Origin: Mycobacteriales bacterium
GTDB taxonomy: Bacteria; Actinomycetota; Actinomycetes; JAFAQI01
Reading direction: 5' to 3'
Assembly: GCA_035550055.1 (NCBI GenBank)
Contig: DASZRO010000035.1
Location: forward strand, 1 to 64,000
DNA length: 64,000 nucleotides
Shown here: one piece after another, positions 1 to 7,347 of the stretch
How the letters are laid out: each line of letters opens with the position of its first letter
How positions within the stretch are numbered: position 1 is the first letter of the stretch
Program-made: the position numbers and the translations under genes
Notes under the pieces: generated by a model
Databases searched by the model: none
The model's input: only the letters and a program-made list of their open reading frames with translations
Told to the model about the DNA's origin: nothing

Positions 1-227
1 TCGGCGCCGGCGTACATCACCGCCGCGTGCAACCGCGCCGGATAAGGAACCGGCCCGCTGAACGTCGCCAGCGTGCGCGGATACACGTATTGCCAACGAC
101 CCGACTCCACCAGCCAGCGGACCTTCTTGGCTGACATGCCCGCTGCCCTGCAGGCCGCGAGGTCGACGATCCCCTCGGTGTCGCGACCTAGATAGGCAAG
201 ACCGGCATCACGCAGCGGGTTGAGCAC
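1..227 (-). CDS. AbiEi-antitoxin-like protein, N-terminal fragment
   Basis: Only the first 75 or so codons lie in the window; the gene continues past the left edge. Read on the minus strand, the frame gives a winged-helix-like start with the pattern GIVDLAACRAAGMS, then VRWLVESGRWQYVYP and a TFSGPVP-PARLHAAVMYAG tail. This order is typical of the N-terminal domain of the type IV AbiEi-family antitoxins, which in actinobacteria are often solitary and fused to a DUF559 (Vsr-like) nuclease domain. The C-terminal part needed to decide that is outside the window. The GTG at 227 is the start I prefer; an in-frame TTG at 251 is an alternative. No partner toxin is visible upstream. Confidence 0.6.
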   Translation of the reverse strand, partial: MLNPLRDAGLAYLGRDTEGIVDLAACRAAGMSAKKVRWLVESGRWQYVYPRTLATFSGPVPYPARLHAAVMYAGA

Positions 228-304
228 GCGCCCACGGTCGGCGGCGCGCAACGCCGCCCGTCCCGTCGAGCAGCCAAGTGTGGATGCATCCCGGGCCGAA
301 CGGT

Positions 305-352
305 GGTTGTGAAGGGCGAACGCCCGGGGGACGACGGAAACCCTTCACGACC
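305..352 (-). terminator. hairpin after ligase operon
   Basis: Two 12-base arms (305-316 and 341-352) are inverted repeats with one mismatch, separated by 24 bases. The hairpin starts 15 bases after the stop codon of the ligase gene on the minus strand. There is no T-run, as is common for actinobacterial terminators. It could equally be a transcript-stabilising stem. Confidence 0.45.
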
Positions 353-367
353 GAGTGGGAACCGAGG

Positions 368-1840
368 TCAGCCGCCGCGAGCCTCGACCATCGCGCCGCG
401 GCTGACCTTGGTGGCCGCGCTTCGCGGGATGGCGTCGACGAACTCGACGGTCTTGGGCACCTTGTAGCCGGCGAGCTTGCCCTTCGCGTACGCGATGACA
501 TCGGCCTGCGTCGGTGGCGCGGCGTGGTCCCTCGCCTCGACGACCGCGTGCACCCGGCGGCCCCACTGCTCGTCCTTCAGCCCGATCACGACGACATCGG
601 CGATCTCGGGGTGGTCGATGAGCGCGCTCTCGACTTCGGCGGGGAACACGTTGGCCCCACCCGTGACGATCATGTCGACGCGACGGTCGGCGAGGTAGAG
701 GTAGCCGTCCTCGTCGACCCGGCCGATGTCCCCCGCCGTACCGAACCCGTCCTCGGTCATCGGCAGCAGCGCCGCGCCGCCCCGGTAGTCATAGGAGCCG
801 GTCAGCGGCGAGCGCATATAGATGTCACCGAGCTCGCCGACCGGGACCGGGTTGCGGTTCTCGTCGAGGATGCGGATCTCGGTGTCCCGGAAGCCGCGCC
901 CGACGCTTCCCTCGTGCGCCAGCCATTCGTCGCCGCGCAACGAGGTGAGGCCGAGCTGCTCGGTCATCCCGTACGCCATCACGACCTTCTCGGGCGCGAG
1001 CAGGTCGAACCAAGTGCGCAGCAGCGACGGCGGCATCATCGCCGCGCCCTGCAGGATCCACTCGACCGTCGACAGATCGCGGTCAGCTACGCCTTCGACG
1101 TCGGCGATGCGCTGCAGCATCGTCGGCGTCGCGGTGAACGTCGTCACCTTGTGCCGCTCGATCGCATCGAGGGCAACCCTCGCGTCGAACTTCTCGAGGA
1201 TCACCAACCGGTCGCCACCGAGCAGGAAGTTGAGCGTCGCGAAACCGTTCGTGTGGTACATCGGCGCCATCACGAGGATGACCTGCGGGCGGGTGCAGCC
1301 CTGCCAGTTGGAGATGAACGGGTCCGACAGGCTCGGCAGCCATTCCGCCGGGCGGGTGCTCATGATCACCTTCGGCGTACCCGTCGCGCCGCTGCTACAG
1401 ATGCCGTTGATCTGCGGCGCGACGACCTCCGGCATCGGGCTTTCGTCTGCCGCCGCGACCTCGGCGCGCATCGCGTCCAGGTTGTCGCTGGACACCGTGA
1501 CGGCCGCATCGATGACCGCGAGGACGCGGTCGCGCTCCCAGTCGGGCAGGTCCCAGCGCACCGGGATCGGGACGGCACCGGCCTTCCAGCAACCGAGCAG
1601 CGCGCAAGTGAGGTCGACCGAGTTCTGTACGGCGACGGCGATCCGGTCACCCACGCCGGCGCCGTGCGCCTGAAGCACTCGCCCCCACCGGTTGGCGCCA
1701 CGATCCAGCTGGGACCAGGTGAGAAAGGTGTCGGCGCCGTCGAGGGAGACCAGGACCGCGCCGATGCCGTCGGGATCAGCTTCGGCCAGCTGCTGCAACT
1801 TGGTGCCGAAAGGGATCGGTGTCATCTCCGGGGCGGTCAT
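368..1840 (-). CDS. acyl-CoA ligase / AMP-binding enzyme
   Basis: A 490-residue member of the ANL superfamily, expected to adenylate a carboxylic acid and transfer it to CoA in the cytoplasm. The phosphate-binding loop at about 149-158 reads SSGATGTPKV, with Ala in place of the usual second Thr. The adenine/Mg motif YGMTE is at 290-294, the hinge Asp in GDIGR near 371, and the C-terminal catalytic Lys is in the SAATKVSR segment (Lys478). It is the last gene of a minus-strand operon: its ATG overlaps the stop of the upstream dehydrogenase gene (ATGA). The substrate is not deducible; a ring- or terpene-derived acid would fit the neighbours. Confidence 0.88.
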   Translation of the reverse strand: MTAPEMTPIPFGTKLQQLAEADPDGIGAVLVSLDGADTFLTWSQLDRGANRWGRVLQAHGAGVGDRIAVAVQNSVDLTCALLGCWKAGAVPIPVRWDLPDWERDRVLAVIDAAVTVSSDNLDAMRAEVAAADESPMPEVVAPQINGICSSGATGTPKVIMSTRPAEWLPSLSDPFISNWQGCTRPQVILVMAPMYHTNGFATLNFLLGGDRLVILEKFDARVALDAIERHKVTTFTATPTMLQRIADVEGVADRDLSTVEWILQGAAMMPPSLLRTWFDLLAPEKVVMAYGMTEQLGLTSLRGDEWLAHEGSVGRGFRDTEIRILDENRNPVPVGELGDIYMRSPLTGSYDYRGGAALLPMTEDGFGTAGDIGRVDEDGYLYLADRRVDMIVTGGANVFPAEVESALIDHPEIADVVVIGLKDEQWGRRVHAVVEARDHAAPPTQADVIAYAKGKLAGYKVPKTVEFVDAIPRSAATKVSRGAMVEARGG

Positions 1841-2562
1841 GACTGCTGCTTCGCCTTCGCTGCGGGAGGGAGCAGCGGCGGCGGCGCCAGCGGTCCCTCG
1901 GGGTTGGCGTACATGAAGATCTCCGGTACGACGACGCGCGGGTGGAGGCTGTCGAGGAACAGCACCGCGTCGACGACGTCGCTCGACTGCAGCGCCACCA
2001 TCTCGAAGGTGACCTCCTCGAGGATGTCGGTCTCGACCGGCGCCGGGATCACCACGTTGACGTTGATCCCGTCGCGGCTCACCTCACGGCGCAGCGCCGA
2101 CGCGAACGCGTCCAGCCCTGCCTTGGACGCCGAGTACGCCGTACGGCCCTTCATCGGCTCCTTGCTCGCCGACGAGCCGATGTAGACCAGCCGACCACCG
2201 ACCGGCATCTTCGCCAGCACCGCCTGCGTCGTCACGAACGCCGATCGCAAGTTGGCGCTCAGCACCTGGTCGAGGTCGTCGAGGGAGAGCTTGCGAAGGA
2301 ACGTGCCTTTGAGGATGCCCGCGGAGTGCACGAGCAGATGCACCTCGTCGACCGCGTCCGCCACCGCGGACATCTGCTGCTCGTTCGCGCCGTCGGCTAC
2401 GACGTAGCGGGCGCCGATCTTCTCGGCGGCGGCGCGCAGCCGGTCCTCGTTGCGGGCCGTGATGACGACGTCGTACCCGCGTCCGACCAGCCCTTCGGCG
2501 ATCGCAAAGCCGATGCCGCCGCTGCCGCCGGTCACGATGGCGGTGCGCTTCTGCTCAGTCAC
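1837..2562 (-). CDS. short-chain dehydrogenase/reductase
   Basis: A 241-residue classical SDR. It shows the Rossmann motif TGGSGGIG at 11-18, a HSAG variant of NNAG near 79-82, the active-site Ser near 130 and the YxxxK pair Tyr143/Lys147. The family oxidises or reduces hydroxyl or keto groups with NAD(P); in this operon a 3-hydroxyacyl-CoA or ring alcohol is a likely substrate. The GTG start at 2562 overlaps the end of the upstream ligase by 8 bases and removes a non-homologous N-terminal extension of the open frame. The C-terminus is Pro/Ala/Lys-rich (about the last 20 residues), which is unusual and may be a flexible tail. Confidence 0.85.
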   Translation of the reverse strand: MTEQKRTAIVTGGSGGIGFAIAEGLVGRGYDVVITARNEDRLRAAAEKIGARYVVADGANEQQMSAVADAVDEVHLLVHSAGILKGTFLRKLSLDDLDQVLSANLRSAFVTTQAVLAKMPVGGRLVYIGSSASKEPMKGRTAYSASKAGLDAFASALRREVSRDGINVNVVIPAPVETDILEEVTFEMVALQSSDVVDAVLFLDSLHPRVVVPEIFMYANPEGPLAPPPLLPPAAKAKQQS

Positions 2563-4069
2563 CCTCGACACTCTCCAGCAGCTCGACCAAACCGGTACGC
2601 ACGACCTTGCCCATAGCGTTGCGGGGCAGCGCGTCGACCACCGCGATCCGCTCCGGGATCTTGTAGTCCGCCAGCTGCCGCCGGCACGCCGCCAGCAACG
2701 CATCGACATCGACCTCGCCAGCGGTCTCGACGAGCGCGGCGACGCGTTCGCCCATCCGCTCGTCCGGCACGCCGAACACGGCGGCGCCGGCGACAGCCTC
2801 CTCGGCGACCAGCACGCGCTCGACCTCTGCCGGGTACACGTTCGCCCCGCCGCGCACGATCAGCACCTTCAACCGGTCGAGGACGGTCAGCCAGCCTTCG
2901 GAGTCGACGACGCCGTAGTCACCGGTCGGGACCGGCACCGTCGGCTGGTCGACCACCTCACCCTCGCGCCACACGCCGAGGTAGGGCGTCCAGCGACCCG
3001 TCCACTCACTCTCCGAACGCGGGGACAGGCACAGCTCGCCCTCCGCGTCTCGCGGCAGCAGCGTGCCGTCGTCACGACGCGCCTGTACCCACAGGTGTGG
3101 CAGCACCCGGCCACTGGCGCCCGGCCGCCGCTCCCCGCCGACCGGGTCGATCGACACGACGGTCGGGGCCTCGGTCAGGCCGTACGTCGCGCGGATCGGC
3201 AACCCGTAGAGCTCGGCGAACCGCGCCCGCAGCTGGTCGGGGCAGTCGCCGCCGCCGCTCCACACCTCACGCAGCGACGCGAGCCGCGCCGGGTCGACCT
3301 GCTTGCGGGTGACGAGGTCGTGCAGCTGAGCAGGCACACCGTTCCAATGCGTGACCTGCTCACGCTCGATCCATTCGGTGATGCCCTCGGCGTCGCGGCG
3401 GTCCATCACGACACAACAACCCTGCGCCTGCGCGGTCAGCAGCGTGGTCAGCACCATGAGGTTGAGGATCGTGAGTGGAAGGCAGTCGCCCTTGCGCAAC
3501 GACGGACCCCACCCGCGGCTCGCGACGAGCACCTCCCCGGGCAGCAACAGGTTGTGCTGCGAATGCACGATTCCCTTCGGTACGCCGGTCGTGCCACTCG
3601 TGTAGGCGATGCCGGCGGGGGCATGCGGGTCGATCGTCACCGTCGGCGGCTGTCCCGCCGAGTCGGTCGCGGCACGCAGCTCCTCGGCCGTCACGCCGCG
3701 GCCACCGACCGACCGCAGCGCGTCGGCGCAGTCCGCGACCGCGGCGTCGCCCGCCAGCAGCAGCGTCGGGGCGCAGTCACGGAGCAGGTGCTGCTTCTCG
3801 GGCACGGCCAGCGCCTCACCGACGCCGACCCAGATCGCGCCCAGCCGCATCGCGCCGTGGAAGGCGAGTACGACGTCGATGTCGTTCGGCAGGCTCGCCG
3901 CGAGCCGATCGCCAGGACGCAGACCCAGCTCCCACAACGCCGCAGCGGCGCGATCGGCTGCCGCGTCGAGCTCGGCGTACGTCAGTCGGGCCGAGCGCGC
4001 GATGACCGCCGTCGCGTCCGGCCGGTCCCGCAGCGCGGCGTCCAAGACGCCGGGGATCCCCGTCCTCAT
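2555..4069 (-). CDS. acyl-CoA synthetase (FadD-like)
   Basis: A 504-residue ANL-superfamily ligase with complete motifs: YTSGTTGVPKG at 156-166, YGLTEAPT in the middle, GDYG at the hinge, RGGANVYPAEVE, and the catalytic Lys488 in PRNAMGKVVR. It should make an acyl-CoA from a free acid, ATP and CoA. Its ATG overlaps the stop of the small acyl-CoA dehydrogenase gene, so translation is probably coupled. It is the second ligase of the same operon and diverges clearly from the last one (different P-loop and C-terminus), suggesting two different acids or two successive activation steps in one pathway. Confidence 0.9.
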   Translation of the reverse strand: MRTGIPGVLDAALRDRPDATAVIARSARLTYAELDAAADRAAAALWELGLRPGDRLAASLPNDIDVVLAFHGAMRLGAIWVGVGEALAVPEKQHLLRDCAPTLLLAGDAAVADCADALRSVGGRGVTAEELRAATDSAGQPPTVTIDPHAPAGIAYTSGTTGVPKGIVHSQHNLLLPGEVLVASRGWGPSLRKGDCLPLTILNLMVLTTLLTAQAQGCCVVMDRRDAEGITEWIEREQVTHWNGVPAQLHDLVTRKQVDPARLASLREVWSGGGDCPDQLRARFAELYGLPIRATYGLTEAPTVVSIDPVGGERRPGASGRVLPHLWVQARRDDGTLLPRDAEGELCLSPRSESEWTGRWTPYLGVWREGEVVDQPTVPVPTGDYGVVDSEGWLTVLDRLKVLIVRGGANVYPAEVERVLVAEEAVAGAAVFGVPDERMGERVAALVETAGEVDVDALLAACRRQLADYKIPERIAVVDALPRNAMGKVVRTGLVELLESVEGD

Positions 4070-4992
4070 GAAGAGAACAGCGTCTCGAACTCGCCGTTGC
4101 GGACCGCCGGCACGAGCCGCAGCGCCAGGGACTCGCCGGAGAACGGCTCCCGGAGCAACGGCTGGAGGTGCCGGTCGATCACCGACACGTCGTGCTCGTC
4201 ACAGAACCCGATCGCGCCGAGCAGCTGGTGGCAGGTACGCATCACCGACCGCGCGGTGTCCACGGCATGCAACCGCAACGCCACCGCGTCAGCCCGGCGC
4301 TTCGACGGTTCAGCGGCGGCGAGCCGCCACGCGGTGTAGCGGGCGAGCTCGTCGAGCCCGACGAGCGCAACGTTTGCGTCGGCGATGCCGAACCGCACTA
4401 CCTGGAACTGCGCGAGCGCCTGGTTGAACTGCTTGCGCGCCTTGACGTGCTCGACCACCTGAGCGAACGCGGCCTGCAGGCCACCGAGGATCCGCCACGC
4501 ACCGAGGACGAGATGCCGGGCGACGTCGTCGCCGGCGACGGGGTCGACCGGCTCGCCGAGGCCGGCCGGCACGAGGAACGGGCCGAGTTTCGCCCGCGCC
4601 GGTAGACCGCCGATCGTCAGGAGGTGAGCGGCTCCGTCGAGATCGGACCCGATCCACTCGCCGGGCAGGTCGCCGTGATCGACCCGTGGAGCAGCCGGTG
4701 AGATCAACGCGAGGCGCCGCCCGTCGACCTGCAACAGCGTCTCGACGACCGGAAGCGGCAGGCACAGCGCACCGGCCGCACGGCACAGCTCGGCGGCAGC
4801 GAGGAACTGGTCGAGGTCGTCGCGCACGTCGAGCTCGAACGCCCCGAGCTCGTCGAGTGCCTTGACGGCATCGTCGCGCAGCCCGCGCTCCGTTTCGGCG
4901 CGCAGCCCGAACTCGACCCCACCGAGTCGTTCCAGCCGGCCGCGCACCGCCTCGCCGTACGCAACGGCGTCCTCCGGCAGCGCGGTGTTCAC
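4066..4992 (-). CDS. acyl-CoA dehydrogenase, small subunit
   Basis: A 308-residue acyl-CoA dehydrogenase-like protein, shorter than the usual 380-400. Recognisable C-terminal-domain features are ARKQFNQALAQFQVVR, the HQLLGAIGFCDEHD helix region and a terminal LRL-PAV segment; the N-terminal part is degenerate. Paired, unequal acyl-CoA dehydrogenase genes of this type form alpha2beta2 heterotetramers in actinobacterial steroid side-chain oxidation (FadE28/FadE29-type). I infer the same here because the partner gene is immediately upstream with a GTGA overlap. The GTG at 4992 is chosen for that overlap. It probably contributes part of a shared FAD/acyl-CoA site and passes electrons to electron-transfer flavoprotein, which is not encoded in the window. 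Confidence 0.82.
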   Translation of the reverse strand: MNTALPEDAVAYGEAVRGRLERLGGVEFGLRAETERGLRDDAVKALDELGAFELDVRDDLDQFLAAAELCRAAGALCLPLPVVETLLQVDGRRLALISPAAPRVDHGDLPGEWIGSDLDGAAHLLTIGGLPARAKLGPFLVPAGLGEPVDPVAGDDVARHLVLGAWRILGGLQAAFAQVVEHVKARKQFNQALAQFQVVRFGIADANVALVGLDELARYTAWRLAAAEPSKRRADAVALRLHAVDTARSVMRTCHQLLGAIGFCDEHDVSVIDRHLQPLLREPFSGESLALRLVPAVRNGEFETLFSS

Positions 4993-6143
4993 CGCGACGA
5001 CCCGAGAACCGACCGGGCGACCAGCATCCGCTGCACCTCGATCGTGCCGGAGGCGACGGTGGCGGCCTGCGCGTAGCGCCAGTGGTCGTCGATCGAGCCG
5101 TGCAGGATGGCGTCGGGACCGGCGTCGAGCGCACCGGCTCCCACCGCGTCGACGAGCACCTCGGCGACGGTCTGGTCGCACATCGTCGTGACGATGCGAG
5201 CGGTCGACGCGGCCGAGGGGTCGATCCCGGCGCCGTCACCGACCGCGCGGTAGGCGAGCAGCCGGGCGACGCGCAGGTCGACCAGAGCGCGTACCCATCG
5301 CGCGTGCAGGGCCGGCGCCAGCGACTCCCACGCGCCGGCGTCGACGTCGAGCACCTCGAGCAGGCGCTGCATGAGCGATTCGCACCGGGCGTACCGCGCG
5401 ATGCCGACCCGCTCGTAGGCGAGCGCGTCGCGCATCACCTTCCACCCGGCGCCGACCTCGCCGAGCACATCTTCCGGACCGACTCGCAGCCCGTCGATGA
5501 ACACCTCGTTGAGGTGGTGCGGCCCGAGCATGGACGGGATTGGGCGTACCTCGATGCCGTCCCGATCCATCGGGACGAGGAACAGCGTGATGCGTTGCTC
5601 GCTCGGCGCCTCAGGGTCGGTGCAGGTGGCGAGCACGCACCACTGCGCCATGAGCGCGTACGACGTCCAGACCTTCTGGCCGGTGACGACCCAGCGGTCG
5701 CCGTCCTTGACTGCACGAGTGCGGAGCGACGCGAGGTCGCTGCCGGCTTCGGGCTCGGAGAACCCCTGGCACCAGATCACCTCACCGGCCGCGATCGGCG
5801 GCAGATGCTTGTCGCGCTGGGCCTGGGTGCCGTGACGCATCAACGCAGGGCCGACCCAGTTGACGCCCATGTACTGCGGGCCGCGCGGCTCGTGGTGAGC
5901 CCACATCTCCTCGCGGACGATGGTCTGGTCCCACGCCGAGCCGCCACCGCCGCCGTACTCCTCCGGCCAGGCCAAGCAGAGCAGACCTTGCTCGGCGAGG
6001 ATGCGGCAGAACTCGTTGCACAACTCGAGGTCGGCCGGGTCGTCGGTGCACGCCCCTTGGAAGGTCTCGGGGATGTGAGTGTGGATCAGCTGACGCAGCC
6101 GCGAGCGAAGCGCAGCGGCGTCCGCACCAAGGTCATAGTCCAC
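4989..6143 (-). CDS. acyl-CoA dehydrogenase, large subunit
   Basis: A 384-residue acyl-CoA dehydrogenase with the three expected domains. Signatures include EEYGGGGGS, WCQGFSEPEAGSDLASLRT (the FAD-contacting loop), VTGQKVWTSYA and the C-terminal VASGTIEVQR. The last corresponds to the YEGTSEIQR motif of canonical enzymes, so Ser occupies the place of the usual catalytic Glu; in heteromeric enzymes the base can come from elsewhere. It is the first gene of a five-gene operon. The GTG at 6143 is preferred: a TATGCT -10 box ends eight bases before it, so the mRNA may be leaderless. Confidence 0.88.
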   Translation of the reverse strand: MDYDLGADAAALRSRLRQLIHTHIPETFQGACTDDPADLELCNEFCRILAEQGLLCLAWPEEYGGGGGSAWDQTIVREEMWAHHEPRGPQYMGVNWVGPALMRHGTQAQRDKHLPPIAAGEVIWCQGFSEPEAGSDLASLRTRAVKDGDRWVVTGQKVWTSYALMAQWCVLATCTDPEAPSEQRITLFLVPMDRDGIEVRPIPSMLGPHHLNEVFIDGLRVGPEDVLGEVGAGWKVMRDALAYERVGIARYARCESLMQRLLEVLDVDAGAWESLAPALHARWVRALVDLRVARLLAYRAVGDGAGIDPSAASTARIVTTMCDQTVAEVLVDAVGAGALDAGPDAILHGSIDDHWRYAQAATVASGTIEVQRMLVARSVLGSSR

Positions 6144-6151
6144 GACGCAAG

Positions 6152-6157
6152 AGCATA
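6152..6157 (-). promoter_or_regulatory. -10 box of acyl-CoA dehydrogenase operon
   Basis: TATGCT on the minus strand fits the actinobacterial TANNNT -10 consensus. It lies eight bases before the GTG start, predicting transcription start at or next to the first codon. The adjacent palindrome covers the -35 area. Position and consensus are seen; function is inferred. Confidence 0.5.
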
Positions 6158-6163
6158 TGAACC

Positions 6164-6231
6164 CCCGCCGAGCCCAACGTTCTTGGTCTCTCAAGGGGGG
6201 TTGAAAGACCAACAACGTTGGGCTCGGCGGG
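6164..6231. promoter_or_regulatory. long palindrome between divergent genes (candidate operator)
   Basis: Arms 6164-6194 and 6201-6231 are 31-base inverted repeats with two mismatches, separated only by six G. Each arm also contains a 13-base dyad: 6174-6186 (CCAACGTTCTTGG, one mismatch) and 6209-6221 (CCAACAACGTTGG, perfect). The palindrome fills the space between the two divergent -10 boxes (6152-6157 and 6235-6240). A repressor or activator bound here would touch both promoters. No regulator gene is adjacent. A cruciform or a hairpin repeat element are the alternatives. Confidence 0.6.
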
Positions 6232-6234
6232 AGG

Positions 6235-6269
6235 TAGGGTTCGGCGCCGAGGCGCTCGCCGTTGGAGGA
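6235..6269 (+). promoter_or_regulatory. -10 box and ribosome binding site of HD gene
   Basis: TAGGGT at 6235-6240 fits TANNNT. A strong GGAGGAT ribosome-binding site follows at 6264-6270, eight bases before the ATG at 6278, giving a leader of about 30 bases. The -35 area lies inside the palindrome's right arm. No convincing TTGACA-like box is present. Confidence 0.45.
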
Positions 6270-6277
6270 TTGGCAAC

Positions 6278-6862
6278 ATGACTCAGGTAAGTGATCGCGC
6301 GACGTTCCACGACATGGCACAGAGCACGCAGCAGGACTGGCAGATCATCGCCACGCACCAGGCCAACTACATGGTCGATCTTCCGAGCCGGGTGCTGGAC
6401 CACCTGCGTCTGCTCGACGGCGACTTCTGCGGGTTCGCGGTGGACCGACTGACGCACTCGCTGCAGACGGCGGCTCGCGCCGAGCGGGCCGGCCGCGACG
6501 ACCGCTACGTCCTGGCCGCGCTGCTGCACGACATCGGTGACACCCTCGGTTCGTTCAACCACGCCGACATCGCAGCCGCAATCGTGAAGCCGTTCGTGAG
6601 CCCCGAGATCCACTGGATGGTCGAGCACCACGCCGAGTTCCAGGGCTACTACTTCTTCCACCACCTCGGCCTGGACCGGGACATCCGCGAGAAGTACCGC
6701 GGCCAGCCGGAGTTCGACCTGACCGCGGAGTTCTGCGCCGAGTACGACTCGCCCGCCTTCGAGCCGGCGTACGACACCCCGCCGCTCGAGCACTACGAAC
6801 CGCTGGTCCGCTCGCTGATGAGCAGCCCCATCCGATCCATCTACATGCGTGACGGGGACTAG
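6278..6862 (+). CDS. HD-domain protein, PhnZ/MIOX-like oxygenase candidate
   Basis: A 194-residue all-helical HD-domain protein. Candidate metal ligands follow the family order: His60 (LTHSLQTA), His84-Asp85 (LLHDIGD), His95 (NHAD) and His117/118 (VEHHAEFQG). Many HD proteins of this length are phosphohydrolases. The extra His in NHAD and the small single-domain size also match the mixed-valent di-iron oxygenases PhnZ, TmpB and myo-inositol oxygenase, so an oxidative C-C or C-P cleavage is possible. The choice is inference. The start is fixed by the GGAGGAT site. It is a single-gene unit sharing a bidirectional control region with the acyl-CoA dehydrogenase operon. Confidence 0.75.
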   Translation: MTQVSDRATFHDMAQSTQQDWQIIATHQANYMVDLPSRVLDHLRLLDGDFCGFAVDRLTHSLQTAARAERAGRDDRYVLAALLHDIGDTLGSFNHADIAAAIVKPFVSPEIHWMVEHHAEFQGYYFFHHLGLDRDIREKYRGQPEFDLTAEFCAEYDSPAFEPAYDTPPLEHYEPLVRSLMSSPIRSIYMRDGD

Positions 6863-6910
6863 CCCCACTCCGTGTCGATCCGGCCACCCGCCGAAGACCG
6901 GTTCGAGTGC

Positions 6911-7345
6911 TCAGCCGAAGGAGACGGCCTGGTCGAGCAGCTCGACCATCACCCCGTCGGGGTCGACGACCATGGCGGAGAGCTTGCCGGCCGGCGTCGG
7001 CATGATGCGAGGCGTCCCGCCGAGGCCGAGGTCGGCGAGCCTGGCCAGGGTCTGCTCGACCGGCCTGATGAAGGACACCAATGTCAGGCCTCGCTGCGGA
7101 TAGCCCGTCCTCGGCCCGTCGACGCCGTCACCCGGAAAGAGCTGCATGAGCTCCAGCCGTGCCGATCCCGGAGTGGCCCGATCAGCGAGGAAGCAGGTCC
7201 GCACCGAGTCGGTGCGCACCCCGAGCAGGTCGTACATGTCGCCGCGAAGCGTGACGTCGAAGACGACCTCGAGGCCGATGCCGTCGACGTAGAACCGCAG
7301 CGAGGCGTCGAAGTCGGCCGGGCACAGCCCGACGTGGTCCATCAC
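6911..7345 (-). CDS. VOC-family (glyoxalase-fold) protein
   Basis: A 144-residue vicinal-oxygen-chelate protein with the paired beta-alpha-beta-beta-beta units. It opens with MDHVGLCPADFDASLRFY (metal-ligand His near residue 4) and ends with DPDGVMVELLDQ, which carries the usual C-terminal Glu ligand. The family includes glyoxalase I, extradiol dioxygenases and methylmalonyl-CoA epimerase; length and pattern are nearest the epimerase/lyase group, but no activity can be assigned. It starts two bases after the hydantoinase A stop (GTG at 7345, or ATG at 7342) and is the third gene of that operon, so it probably acts on a substrate or product of the hydantoinase pair. Confidence 0.78.
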   Translation of the reverse strand: MMDHVGLCPADFDASLRFYVDGIGLEVVFDVTLRGDMYDLLGVRTDSVRTCFLADRATPGSARLELMQLFPGDGVDGPRTGYPQRGLTLVSFIRPVEQTLARLADLGLGGTPRIMPTPAGKLSAMVVDPDGVMVELLDQAVSFG

Positions 7346-7347
7346 CG

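Noticed and set aside
278-2185. Long plus-strand open frame of 635 codons
   Set aside because: It runs opposite to the ligase and SDR genes, whose motifs are intact on the minus strand; the frame is Arg/His/Asp-rich and has no recognisable domain. Such shadows are common in GC-rich DNA.
6164-6231. Reading the palindrome as an intrinsic terminator
   Set aside because: Both flanking genes point away from it, and -10 boxes lie on either side, so it is in a promoter region.
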